Shown: piece after piece, positions 43,703 to 52,398 of the stretch
Layout: every line of letters begins with the position of its first letter
Numbering within the stretch: position 1 is the stretch's first letter
NCBI GenBank assembly: GCA_036841525.1
Contig: DAITVZ010000012.1
Span: 12,396 to 76,395, forward strand
Source of the DNA: JAAYEA01 sp012689325
Lineage (GTDB): Bacteria > Chloroflexota > Anaerolineae > JAAYEA01
Direction of reading: 5' to 3'
DNA: 64,000 nt
Notes under the pieces: model-generated
Seen by the model: only the letters and a program-made list of their open reading frames with translations
Told to the model about the DNA's origin: nothing
The model's database searches: none
Made by a program: the position numbers and the translations under genes

Positions 43703-45250
43703 TTGCGATCTTATCACGTTGGGGCCGAGGGCTTGGCCGCACACAAGGGCTCCTGTGAGGCTGCTCGAGGAGCAGAGCCCACCGCCGAGTCGCTCGCGTC
43801 GGGGGTGGCGTGGAACCTCCTCTCCAAGCTCGTCGCTCTGGTTCTGGGCGCGGTCCTGCTTTCGTTGCTGCCCCGCTGGCTGGCCTCCGCCGGCTTTGGC
43901 CACTATTCGCTCGTCGTTTCCGCCGTGAGTTTCTTTGCGCTGGTGGCCGATTTTGGCACCGGCCCCTCGAACGCCCGGCACGTCGCGCTTTACTCGGTGC
44001 GCAGCCCCAGGGACTTGGCCTCCGTCGTCCTGTCCGGCGCGGTGCTCAATGTGGCTGTCAGCGCGCTCGTGAGCCTGGCCTGCTTTGCCTTCGCGCCCAT
44101 GCTGGTCAGGTTCCTTCGCGGCCCCGACGCGATGGTGGCCACGCTCCGGGTTGGCGCGCTCCTCATCCTAGCCACTAGCCTGAAAGAGTTCATTGCCGCG
44201 ACCTTCCAGGGGCTCCGGCGCATGGACCTCCTCAGCCTGACCAACACCGTGGGCAACGTGGCCCGGGTCGGGCTGTCGCTCGCGCTGGTTATCACGGGCC
44301 AGGGGGTGATCGGCGCCGTCTGGGGCTGGACCATCGGGTATGGCCTGGCCTGTGTCGTGGGGGGTTACCTGCTGTTTCGGGAACTGCGAGGGTTGCCGGC
44401 GCGCCTGGATCGCGCGTTCCTCGCAGAGACCCTTCATTACGCTCTCCCCTTGGGCCTGATCGGGCTGGCGTTCTTCGCCTACACCCAGGCCGATGTGCTG
44501 CTGGTGGGCAAGTTCCTCGGCACGGAGCAGGCTGGGTTCTATAGCATACCGGTGCAGCTGGCCACCTGGCTCTCCTTCCCTGCCGCCGCCTTGGGCATGA
44601 CCATCGCCCCGACCATCGCGACCCGCTTCGAGTCCGGCCTGCCCGTGGGCGACATGTTCCTGAAGAGCACCCGGTACGTGCTGCTGCTCTTCCTGCCCGT
44701 GGCGGCCACCATCATGGTGCTGGCCCGGCCCATCGTGCTTGCCGTCTATGGCGAGGGCTTTCTTCCCGTCGTGGCGGTGCTGCGGATCTATATGCCCTTT
44801 CTCGTGCTGTTCTCCCTTTCCTCCGTCTTTAGCCAGGTGCTCAACTTTGCGGGGAAAGCCACATTTCGGGTCTGGGTCCTGTGCAGCGCCGCAGTGGTGA
44901 AAGTGGGTGTGGGCGTGCTGTTCATCGCCACCCTGGGCATCCAGGGCGCCGCCTGGATCACCCTATCCACCTACGCCGTGGTGGTCGGCGCGTATTGGGT
45001 CACGCTATCCCGGCTGTGCCGCGTGCCGGCCAGGTCTTTCGTCACGCTTCTCCTCAGAATCCTGCTGGCCGCAGGGGCCATGGCCCTGCTCCAGGGGCTC
45101 CTCAGCGGCTATGCACAAGGGCCGATTGCGCTCTTGGCCGTGGCTGCTATCGGCGCAGGCTTGTTCCTGGGGCTGGCCTTCGCGTTCAAGGTCATCACCA
45201 CCGCCGAGCTCGCGGGGCTCTTGGGCCGATTCCGAATGTCGTCAAGGTGA
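43703..45250 (+). CDS. Polysaccharide flippase (Wzx-like, MOP superfamily)
   Basis: A 515-residue protein with about 12-14 hydrophobic segments, beginning at GVAWNLLSKLVALVLGAVLL. FSIPVQLATWLSFPAAALGM-like and VLNFAGKATFRVWVL segments are typical of Wzx. It would flip lipid-linked repeat units across the membrane. The likely start is a TTG that directly follows the wzz stop codon, with GAGGAG 9 bp before it, so expression is probably coupled. MurJ is an unlikely alternative given the neighbours. Confidence 0.88.
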   Translation: MRSYHVGAEGLAAHKGSCEAARGAEPTAESLASGVAWNLLSKLVALVLGAVLLSLLPRWLASAGFGHYSLVVSAVSFFALVADFGTGPSNARHVALYSVRSPRDLASVVLSGAVLNVAVSALVSLACFAFAPMLVRFLRGPDAMVATLRVGALLILATSLKEFIAATFQGLRRMDLLSLTNTVGNVARVGLSLALVITGQGVIGAVWGWTIGYGLACVVGGYLLFRELRGLPARLDRAFLAETLHYALPLGLIGLAFFAYTQADVLLVGKFLGTEQAGFYSIPVQLATWLSFPAAALGMTIAPTIATRFESGLPVGDMFLKSTRYVLLLFLPVAATIMVLARPIVLAVYGEGFLPVVAVLRIYMPFLVLFSLSSVFSQVLNFAGKATFRVWVLCSAAVVKVGVGVLFIATLGIQGAAWITLSTYAVVVGAYWVTLSRLCRVPARSFVTLLLRILLAAGAMALLQGLLSGYAQGPIALLAVAAIGAGLFLGLAFAFKVITTAELAGLLGRFRMSSR

Positions 45251-45329
45251 TGCCCATGGCTTGCATTGCCGCCGCAGTCGGCTCCAGATCGCTGAGGTGG
45301 TCCGCTGCTGCCCCCCGAGGAGAGTTCCC

Positions 45330-46598
45330 GTGAACATTGCCGGAGTGGGCCGACTGTGCACCCAGTGCGGCGCGTGCGCGGCGCTCTGCCCCGCTGCTTG
45401 CATACGTTTGGCGCCGGATAGCGACGGCAACCACTGGCCCCAGGTGGAGCAGTCTCGCTGCATCGAATGCGGGCTGTGCCTGCGCGTATGCAGCGCGCTG
45501 GTGTTCGGCTCGGACCGGGCGCTTCCGGCGCTCCGCCTCTATGCCGGGCACGCGACAGAGGACTCATGGCGTCGGCGGGCCCCCACCGGCGGCCTGGTGA
45601 CCGCCCTGCTGGCCCACCTGGTGGCGGCAGGTGAGCTGGATGGCGCCCTGGTGCTGGCCAACCCCGATCCGCAGGATCCTCGCGGGGTCGCGCCCGTGGT
45701 GGCCCGGGATGCGGAGCACATCCGCCGCTCCGTCGGCTCGCGCTATTGCCCCACCTCGCCCCTGGTGCGGCTGAGCGACCTCCGCTCGGCTCCGCCGGGC
45801 CGATACGCCGTGGTGGGATTGCCCTGCCAGGTGGCCGCCGTTCGGCGCGCCATGGAGGCCAATGCCGCTCTCGCGCAGCGGGTGAGTTTGCTCGTGGGCC
45901 TTTTCTGCGCGCACACCAAGACGCTGGGCTACACGCGCATTCTGGCGCATCGCGCGGGGCTGTCACACGAGGCGCTCGCGCAGGTCCACTACCGCCGGGA
46001 TGGGTGGCCCGGCGAGATTCGGCTGGCCGACGCGCAGGGGCATGAAGGACGCCTCGAGCACACCGATCCGCTCGTGAATTATCTCTGGCGCACCGAGGCC
46101 CATGCCCCGGCCCGCTGCCTGATCTGCGGGGACGCGCTCGCCCAGGAGGCCGATCTCGCCGTGGGCGACGCCTGGCTCCCCGAGTATGCCCGGGACCCGC
46201 TGGGCACGAACCTGGCGGTGGCGCGCAGCGCCACCGGGCAAGCGATGTTGCAGCGTGCCCAGGACGCCGGGGCTGTGACAGTCTGGCCGCTCCCTCTCGC
46301 GCGCTTGTGGGCTGCGCAGCCACAAGCGCGCGTCCGAGCGCTTGCGGCCAGGCAAGCCGCGCGCGCCTGGGCGCTCGGTCTGCGTTTCCCCGAGTTTCGG
46401 AGACAACGCGCCTTGCTGGGCCAGGCCACCCTCCCGGATCGCGTCGCCGCGCTGGGCGCCGTCTCGAGGTGGGCGCTATTGAGCGCGCGGGCTTCCGAAC
46501 GCCTCTTGGCGCATCTGCCCCGCTTGATGTTTCGGCTCTGCAATTCGGCGGCCTGGCGAATCGGCCGCTTGGTGCGCCGGGCATCCCGGCTTGACTAG
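45330..46598 (+). CDS. Coenzyme F420 hydrogenase/dehydrogenase beta-subunit-like ferredoxin protein
   Basis: A 422-residue FrhB-type protein. The N-terminus has two [4Fe-4S] motifs, CTQCGACAALC and CIECGLCLRVC; the FrhB N- and C-terminal domains follow, with APTGGLVTALLAHL and VVGLPCQVAAVRRA, and a later CLICGDALAQEADLAVGDAW. Proteins of this kind are often found in polysaccharide clusters next to polysaccharide pyruvyl transferases, as here; their reaction is not settled. The start is a GTG with GAGGAGAG before it. Confidence 0.88.
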   Translation: MNIAGVGRLCTQCGACAALCPAACIRLAPDSDGNHWPQVEQSRCIECGLCLRVCSALVFGSDRALPALRLYAGHATEDSWRRRAPTGGLVTALLAHLVAAGELDGALVLANPDPQDPRGVAPVVARDAEHIRRSVGSRYCPTSPLVRLSDLRSAPPGRYAVVGLPCQVAAVRRAMEANAALAQRVSLLVGLFCAHTKTLGYTRILAHRAGLSHEALAQVHYRRDGWPGEIRLADAQGHEGRLEHTDPLVNYLWRTEAHAPARCLICGDALAQEADLAVGDAWLPEYARDPLGTNLAVARSATGQAMLQRAQDAGAVTVWPLPLARLWAAQPQARVRALAARQAARAWALGLRFPEFRRQRALLGQATLPDRVAALGAVSRWALLSARASERLLAHLPRLMFRLCNSAAWRIGRLVRRASRLD

Positions 46599-46612
46599 GA
46601 AAGAGGAGACAA

Positions 46613-47788
46613 GTGCCACTACGCGTGCTCATTGGTGGTGTAGCCTACGGGCAGGGTAACGTCGGGGACGAGGCCATCCTGGAGGGCATCCTGCGCGACC
46701 TGGAGCAAGTGCGCGGGGAGATTGAGGTCTCCGTCCTGACCTGGCGCCCCCAGAGCACGGCCGAGCGCCTGGGCGTGCGCGGCATCAAGGTGACGACGAC
46801 CTCGCCGCTGCGCGCGGTGCTGGACGCGGACCTGGTCATCTGCGGAGGGGCCAGCATCTTTGCCCCCTATTGGCCCCAGAAAGAGCCGTTGGGCATCCTG
46901 AAAGGCTATCCTCTTTACCCCTCCGTGTTCACCCTGTGGGCGCGGCTGCTGGGCAAGCCGACCATGATCTATGCCGCCGGAGTCGAGCCGCTCAGCCTGC
47001 GCTGGATGCAGCGGGTGGTGGCGTTCGCTTGCCGTTGCGCCTCCGTGGTGACGGTCCGCGACCCCGCCTCCGCCACGCTGCTCGAGGAGTGGGGGGCGCC
47101 CCGCGGCAAGGCGCTGGCCGCGGCCGACCCCGCCTTCTCGCTCCGCCCGGCGTCCAACTCGGGCCTGGCCGAGGATTTCATGCGCCGTCAGGGCATCGCC
47201 AGCTCCTCGCGCCCGCTGGTGGGCTTGTCCCTCGCCTACGAGCCAGAGGCCATCAAACGACCGCAGCAGCTCGCCGCCTTCTTTGCCCAGGCCGCGGACT
47301 ATATCGCCGAGGAGCTCCAGGCGACGCCCGTCTTTATCCCGATGAACACCACGCCCGAATTCGACCATTGGGTGATGTCCGAGGCCATCCGCACGATGCG
47401 GCGGCCAGAGGAGGCCCGCTTGCTGAGCGGCGACTATGCGCCCAGCGAGTTGCTGGCCTTTCTGGCCCATGTGGACCTGGTGATCAGCACGCGGATGCAC
47501 CTGCTCATCCTCGCCATGGTGGCAGGGACGCCGTTTCTGGCCGTGAGTCGCGGCCCCAAGATCGACAGCCTCGTCGAGCGCACCGGCGCCGAGGTCTTTG
47601 CGCGGACGGACGAACTGGACTTCCCGGCCCTGGCTGGCCGTCTGCGCTCCGCCTGGGCCAGGCGCGACGAGCTGCGAGCCGCTCAGGCGGCGGGCCTGGC
47701 CTCATTGCGCGCAGCCGGCGAGGCCAACCGCAGGCTGATCCTGGGCCTGGTTCGCGGTCGCATTGGAGAGGCTCATGGGCGCCGGTAA
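46613..47788 (+). CDS. Polysaccharide pyruvyl transferase (CsaB/WcaK family)
   Basis: A 391-residue protein starting MPLRVLIGGVAYGQGNVGDEAILEG, the family signature, with LVICGGASIF, FTLWARLLGKPTMIYAAGVEPL, a second half with GLSLAYEPE and VISTRMHLLILAMVAGTPF. It would add pyruvate ketals to sugars of cell-surface polymers. The start is a GTG with GAGGAG 7 bp upstream. It lies 14 bp after the FrhB-like gene. Confidence 0.9.
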   Translation: MPLRVLIGGVAYGQGNVGDEAILEGILRDLEQVRGEIEVSVLTWRPQSTAERLGVRGIKVTTTSPLRAVLDADLVICGGASIFAPYWPQKEPLGILKGYPLYPSVFTLWARLLGKPTMIYAAGVEPLSLRWMQRVVAFACRCASVVTVRDPASATLLEEWGAPRGKALAAADPAFSLRPASNSGLAEDFMRRQGIASSSRPLVGLSLAYEPEAIKRPQQLAAFFAQAADYIAEELQATPVFIPMNTTPEFDHWVMSEAIRTMRRPEEARLLSGDYAPSELLAFLAHVDLVISTRMHLLILAMVAGTPFLAVSRGPKIDSLVERTGAEVFARTDELDFPALAGRLRSAWARRDELRAAQAAGLASLRAAGEANRRLILGLVRGRIGEAHGRR

Positions 47789-48857
47789 GGGCAAGCTATC
47801 CATCGTCGCCTTCGACCTGGCGCGGACCGGCGGGACCCGCGTCCTCGTCGAGATCGCCGATGGCCTCATCGCGCGCGGCCACGAAGTCACCTTTGTGATC
47901 CCGGCGGGTGCTGCCCGGGGCTTTGCCACCGCCGCGCCGGTCCTGGAGGTTGGGCCGGGGTGGCTCGCGCGGCTCTCTCGCGGCAAGAACCTGGCGAGCC
48001 TGCCGTTCCTGGCGCGCCAGTGGGCCAACGCGGACGCCGTCCTGGCCACGTATTACCCTACCGCCCTGGCCGTCTGGTGGAGAACCCGGTTCAGCCCGGG
48101 GCGCCGGGGGTACTATTTCATCCAGGGTTACGAGCCCTGGTTTGCGGAGGGCAAGCTGGCGCCGGTCAAGGGGTGGGTGGCTCGCGCCACGTACCGGCTG
48201 CCGCTGCGCTGCCTGGTCAACTCGCGCTGGCTCGGCGACTTGGCCGTGCCGGGCGGGCCTGCGGGTTACGATCTGGTGACGCCCGGGGTGGATACGGCGG
48301 TGTTTCACCCGACGCGCTCGGATCGCGCCGAGCCGCCTCTGATGATCGGAGCGATCGCGCGACGCGGCTGGGTGAAGGGCTTCGACACCCTGGTGGACGC
48401 GCTCGCCTTGTTGTGGTCGAGGCGCCAGGATTTCCGGGTGCTGCTCGCCATGCCCGAGCCGATACCCTTCTCCCTCGCCGCGCCGTGCGATCTGGTCCGT
48501 CCGCAGAGCGACGCCGAGATGTGCGCCTTTTACCATCGCCTGTCCGTCTTCGCCTTTTCGTCGCGAGCGGAGGGTTTTGGACTCCCGCCGTTGGAGGCGA
48601 TGGCCTGCGGCGTCCCCGTCATCACCACCGACTGCGGCGGGGTGCGCGAGTTTGCCGCGCCTGGGGGCAATAGCCTGGTCGTCCCGCCTGGCGATCCCGC
48701 CGCCCTCGCCGAGGGCCTCGATCAGCTCCTATCCAACCAAGAGATGCGCCGCCAGTTTGCCGCAGCCGGACTGGAGACAGCGCGCCAGTTCACCTGGGGG
48801 CGCACGGTCGATGCGGCGGAGCGCGCCTTGTTTGGCGAATCTGGGAGGGCCCCATGA
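47775..48857 (+). CDS. Glycosyltransferase family 4 protein
   Basis: A 360-residue GT-B enzyme. The acceptor-side motif FDLARTGGTRVLVEIADGL is near the N-terminus, and the donor-binding E-X7-E-like segment is SSRAEGFGLPPLEAMACGVPVI. It would transfer a sugar from a nucleotide donor onto the lipid-linked repeat unit. The ATG at 47775 has GGAGAGG before it and overlaps the end of the pyruvyl transferase gene by 14 bp; a TTG at 47763 is an alternative. Confidence 0.9.
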   Translation: MGAGKGKLSIVAFDLARTGGTRVLVEIADGLIARGHEVTFVIPAGAARGFATAAPVLEVGPGWLARLSRGKNLASLPFLARQWANADAVLATYYPTALAVWWRTRFSPGRRGYYFIQGYEPWFAEGKLAPVKGWVARATYRLPLRCLVNSRWLGDLAVPGGPAGYDLVTPGVDTAVFHPTRSDRAEPPLMIGAIARRGWVKGFDTLVDALALLWSRRQDFRVLLAMPEPIPFSLAAPCDLVRPQSDAEMCAFYHRLSVFAFSSRAEGFGLPPLEAMACGVPVITTDCGGVREFAAPGGNSLVVPPGDPAALAEGLDQLLSNQEMRRQFAAAGLETARQFTWGRTVDAAERALFGESGRAP

Positions 48858-49963
48858 GCAAGCGGCAGGCCGGAGCCCGCGTGCTGTTCCTGGCGCCTTA
48901 TCCTGTGGCCGATGCGGCCACCCGCCACAGGATCCTCCAGTTCTTCCCCGCGCTGCGCGAGGCGGGCCTGGAGCCAACCTTCCATTCCTTCTTTCCGCCC
49001 CGGCTCTATGCGATCAAGAACGAGCCGGGCCCGCGCTTGGCGGCGCTCAAGGCGTCGCTCCTTTTGGCGGCTTGCGGCCGCCGCCTGGCCGAGTTGCTCA
49101 GCGTCGGGCGCTATGATATGCTGTTCGTACACCGTGAGGTCTTTCCCTTCTTCACGCCAGCGGTAGAGAGGTTGGCGCGCCGCCTCCAACCACGGTTTGT
49201 CTATGATTTCGACGACGCGATCTATACGCGTCCGACCTACCAGCGCAACTGGCGTGACTGGTTGCGCGACCCCGCTCGAGTGGCGGATGTGGTGTCGCTG
49301 GCCAGCCATGTGATCGTGGGCAGCCGCCATCTCGAGGAATACGCCCGGCAGCATACGACGGCCGTCACGCGAATTCCCACGCCGGTCGATACGGATCGCT
49401 ACCAGCCGCGGACATCTCGATCGCCCTCCGGCGATGCGCCGGTGATTGGCTGGGTAGGCAGCCACAGCACGTTGCCGTCATTGCAGTTGATCCTTCCGGC
49501 TCTGGAGATACTGCGATCTCGCGGGCACGACTTCCGGCTCAAGGTGGTGGGAGCGCGCAATGTCCACGACCTCGATGCGGGGCGAGTGCCCGTGGAGCGG
49601 GTCGTGTGGACCCTGGACCAGGAGGTCGCCAACCTGCAGGGGTGCGATATCGGGGTGATGCCGTTGGCCTCCTCGCCCTGGGAGGACGCCAAGTGCGGGT
49701 TCAAGCTGATCCAGTATATGGCGGTAGGCTTGCCCTGCGTGGCCTCGCCCGTGGGCGAGAACCGCTATATCGTCGAGCACGGCCGTTCGGGCCTTCTGGC
49801 CGAATCGGCGGATGAGTGGGTCGCTGCGCTTGGCTCCCTGCTGCGGGATGAGGAGCTGCGCCGGCAGATGGGCGAGGTGGGACGTCAGCGCGCCGAGGAG
49901 CAGTATTCGCTTCGCGCCTTATCCGGGGACTTGGTGCGAACGTTGCGGGCGGTGCTGGGGTAG
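48854..49963 (+). CDS. Glycosyltransferase family 4-like protein
   Basis: A 369-residue GT-B enzyme. VLFLAPYPVADAATRHR opens the N-terminal domain, RFVYDFDDAIYTRP lies mid-protein, VIGWVGSHSTLPSL starts the second domain, and the donor site is DAKCGFKLIQYMAVGLPCVAS. It starts inside the stop of the previous GT4 gene (ATGA), so both are coupled. The sugar is unknown. Confidence 0.9.
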   Translation: MSKRQAGARVLFLAPYPVADAATRHRILQFFPALREAGLEPTFHSFFPPRLYAIKNEPGPRLAALKASLLLAACGRRLAELLSVGRYDMLFVHREVFPFFTPAVERLARRLQPRFVYDFDDAIYTRPTYQRNWRDWLRDPARVADVVSLASHVIVGSRHLEEYARQHTTAVTRIPTPVDTDRYQPRTSRSPSGDAPVIGWVGSHSTLPSLQLILPALEILRSRGHDFRLKVVGARNVHDLDAGRVPVERVVWTLDQEVANLQGCDIGVMPLASSPWEDAKCGFKLIQYMAVGLPCVASPVGENRYIVEHGRSGLLAESADEWVAALGSLLRDEELRRQMGEVGRQRAEEQYSLRALSGDLVRTLRAVLG

Positions 49964-49998
49964 CCCAGCGCTTGCAGCTCAACGACTTGGAGTCAAGG

Positions 49999-50766
49999 AT
50001 GAATCAGCAAACGGGCAAAGTGCGGGTCCTGGGCATCGGCATCGACCCCCTCACGACCGACCAACTCCATGAGCGGATCACGCAGATCATTGACTCTGGA
50101 CGCAAGGCGCTGGTTCTGAACGTCAATGTCCATTGCATGAACCTGGCGCAGCGGCACCCCTGGCTCAAGGAGCTCCTGAACAGCGCCGAGGTGGTGTTCT
50201 GCGATGGCGCCGGAGTTCGGCTTGGCGCTCGCCTGCTCGGGTACGAGCTTCCCGAGCGCATCACCTACGCGGATTGGATGTGGCAACTGGCAGAGCTGGC
50301 CTCTACACGAGGGCATACCCTGTACTTCCTGGGGTCCGCGCCCGGGGTGGCCGCCCGCGCCGCGGACGTGCTGCGCGCACGGTTCCCCGCCCTCGAGATT
50401 GTCGGCGCCCACCATGGCTACTTTGCGAAAGAAGGCGGCGAGAACGACGCCGTCATCGCCCAGATCAACGCGGCCCATCCTGACATTCTGGTCGTGGGGA
50501 TGGGCATGCCTCTCCAGGAGCAGTGGCTGGCCCAGAATTGGGACCGGGTGGATGCCCACGTGTTTCTGACCGGCGGCGCTTGCTTTGACTATGTGTCGGG
50601 GACGCTGCGACGCTGCCCGCGCTGGATGGCGGACCACTCACTGGAGTGGCTCTATCGCCTGTTGCAGGAGCCGCGGCGGCTATTCCGTCGCTATGTGGTT
50701 GGCAACCCCACCTTCTTGCTGCGCATCCTGCTAGAGAGGGCGCGCATGGGAAGGCGATCCGCTTGA
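49999..50766 (+). CDS. WecG/TagA/CpsF family glycosyltransferase (GT26)
   Basis: A 255-residue GT26 enzyme. The family motifs are LNVNVHCMNLAQ, VFCDGAGVRLGARLLG, YFLGSAPGVA, ILVVGMGMPLQEQWL and FLTGGACFDYVSG, ending in the basic amphipathic segment EWLYRLLQEPRRLFRRY, which binds the membrane. It adds a sugar such as N-acetylmannosamine to a polyprenyl-diphosphate glycan. The ATG at 49999 was chosen because GGAGTCAAGG precedes it. The last 36 bases overlap the convergent polymerase gene. Confidence 0.92.
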   Translation: MNQQTGKVRVLGIGIDPLTTDQLHERITQIIDSGRKALVLNVNVHCMNLAQRHPWLKELLNSAEVVFCDGAGVRLGARLLGYELPERITYADWMWQLAELASTRGHTLYFLGSAPGVAARAADVLRARFPALEIVGAHHGYFAKEGGENDAVIAQINAAHPDILVVGMGMPLQEQWLAQNWDRVDAHVFLTGGACFDYVSGTLRRCPRWMADHSLEWLYRLLQEPRRLFRRYVVGNPTFLLRILLERARMGRRSA

Positions 50767-52290
50767 CCCCTGCAAGCTCGGCTCCCCAGCGGCGGCGGCT
50801 CGCCGAGCTGCCAGCCGATCGAGCAGCCCAAGGCTGATCCAGAAAAAGAGGTTGGCCGGATAGGCATCCATATAGTCACCGGTCAGGAAGGCGCCGCCGA
50901 ATAGCACCACCACGCAAGCCAGGGCCCAACCCGCGCCAGCGAGCGTTCGATCCGCGCCGCGCTGGCCAAGGGACAGCCCGGTGCGCACCGCACGCCAGAG
51001 CAACCAGATGAAACATAACATGGTGGGAAGGCCGCCGATCAAGAGGGTAGTCAGGTACCAGTTGTCCACCGTGGTCTGGGAGAGGCTCCGGTCCCCAGCG
51101 AAACGCGCGCCAGCGGCCCCCACGTTGCCCAGCCCGTAGCCCACCAGATAGCCCCACGGATCTATGGAGGAGAGAAACGTGGCCCAGGTCGACAGCCTGG
51201 ACCCTGCCGCGGTCCCCGAGTACGTATAGGTGCGCACGTCCAGGACGCTCGCCAGGCGCTCGAGCACGCCGCCCGACTCGCGCGATAGGGCGGCTTGCGT
51301 GTTGATCACGTAGGCCATCCCCGCTCCCAGAACCAGCCCCGCAACCAGCAGGCCGACCAGGAATTGGCGCCAAGAGAGGCGCGGCCGCGATGGGTCAGAA
51401 TTCCACCAGTTGGCAAGGCCAACCGAGAGGCTGAGGACAAGCGTCGCCCCGAAGGCCAGCCAGATCCCTCGGGTCAGCGTCAAAAGCATGGCGACGACGG
51501 CCAAGCCAGAGATCAGGTGCAGGCCCAGCTTGCGCCAGCCCGAGAGCCGGAACTCCACCGCAAGGGCCTGCAACAGCCAGAAGAGGGAGGCCAGATAGAG
51601 CGCCGCCGTAGCCGAGTAAAAGGTTACCGAGGGAGGCCGCCTGTGCAAGGCCGCGCCAGGCACAAAGCCATGCGCGCCGATGGAAGCCGCCCAGGCTTCC
51701 TCAAAAGGCAGCCAGCCGATCAGCTCCTGGCTGAGGCCATAGGCTGCGGCGATGGCGGCGTTGATCGCGAGGCCAATGAGCAATCCCTTGAGCCAACGCT
51801 CGTCGATATCGGCAAAGACCAAGGCCACATAGACGAACATGGGAGCAAAGAGCCGGCCCAAGTCCGACACGGCCGCGCCATAAGAAGGAACTCGCGGGTT
51901 CAGCAACTGAATGCAAAACAGCCCGAACACGAGCAGCAGGGGCGCCCGCAACGGAGACCAGCCGATGGATGCCAAGCCAGAGGTCTTGCGCCACCTCGCC
52001 CAGACCACCGCGATGGCGACAGGCACGGGCGAGACGACCGCAAGGTAATAGGGTACCTTGTTGGCGAGCATCTTGGAAAGCAACGGCGCATACTGGGCGC
52101 CCAGGATGATCAGCAACAGGCCCAGAGATGGCCAGGTGCCGATGACCCAGAGGCTCAACAATCCGGCCAGGGCCCCCGCGACCCAGATGGGAGGCGCCAA
52201 GACCGCGGCGGCGGCCAGGCCAGCCAACAGCAGGCAGATGAGAGCGATTGGCAAAGCGCCTCGGGCCGCTGGGAGACCATGCATCGGCAT
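50731..52290 (-). CDS. O-antigen ligase/polymerase-like membrane protein (Wzy/WaaL type)
   Basis: A 519-residue protein with about 11-12 membrane segments and a large loop near the C-terminus (YLVGYGLGNVGAAGARFAGD..TVDNWYLTTLL), the arrangement of O-antigen polymerases and ligases (PF04932). With the Wzz- and Wzx-like proteins it completes a Wzx/Wzy-dependent pathway. The start is uncertain between the ATGs at 52290 and 52284. It is convergent with wecG and overlaps it by 36 bp. Confidence 0.85.
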   Translation of the reverse strand: MPMHGLPAARGALPIALICLLLAGLAAAAVLAPPIWVAGALAGLLSLWVIGTWPSLGLLLIILGAQYAPLLSKMLANKVPYYLAVVSPVPVAIAVVWARWRKTSGLASIGWSPLRAPLLLVFGLFCIQLLNPRVPSYGAAVSDLGRLFAPMFVYVALVFADIDERWLKGLLIGLAINAAIAAAYGLSQELIGWLPFEEAWAASIGAHGFVPGAALHRRPPSVTFYSATAALYLASLFWLLQALAVEFRLSGWRKLGLHLISGLAVVAMLLTLTRGIWLAFGATLVLSLSVGLANWWNSDPSRPRLSWRQFLVGLLVAGLVLGAGMAYVINTQAALSRESGGVLERLASVLDVRTYTYSGTAAGSRLSTWATFLSSIDPWGYLVGYGLGNVGAAGARFAGDRSLSQTTVDNWYLTTLLIGGLPTMLCFIWLLWRAVRTGLSLGQRGADRTLAGAGWALACVVVLFGGAFLTGDYMDAYPANLFFWISLGLLDRLAARRAAAAGEPSLQGSSGSPSHARPL

Positions 52291-52398
52291 CGTCCTAGGG
52301 CGTTGCCGCGAGGTGCGCGTTCCGGACGCCAGCATCGCGGGAGGCGCCCCTGCGCCAGCGATCCATATCCCAGGGCGAGGCGCTGACCATGGGCGTTC

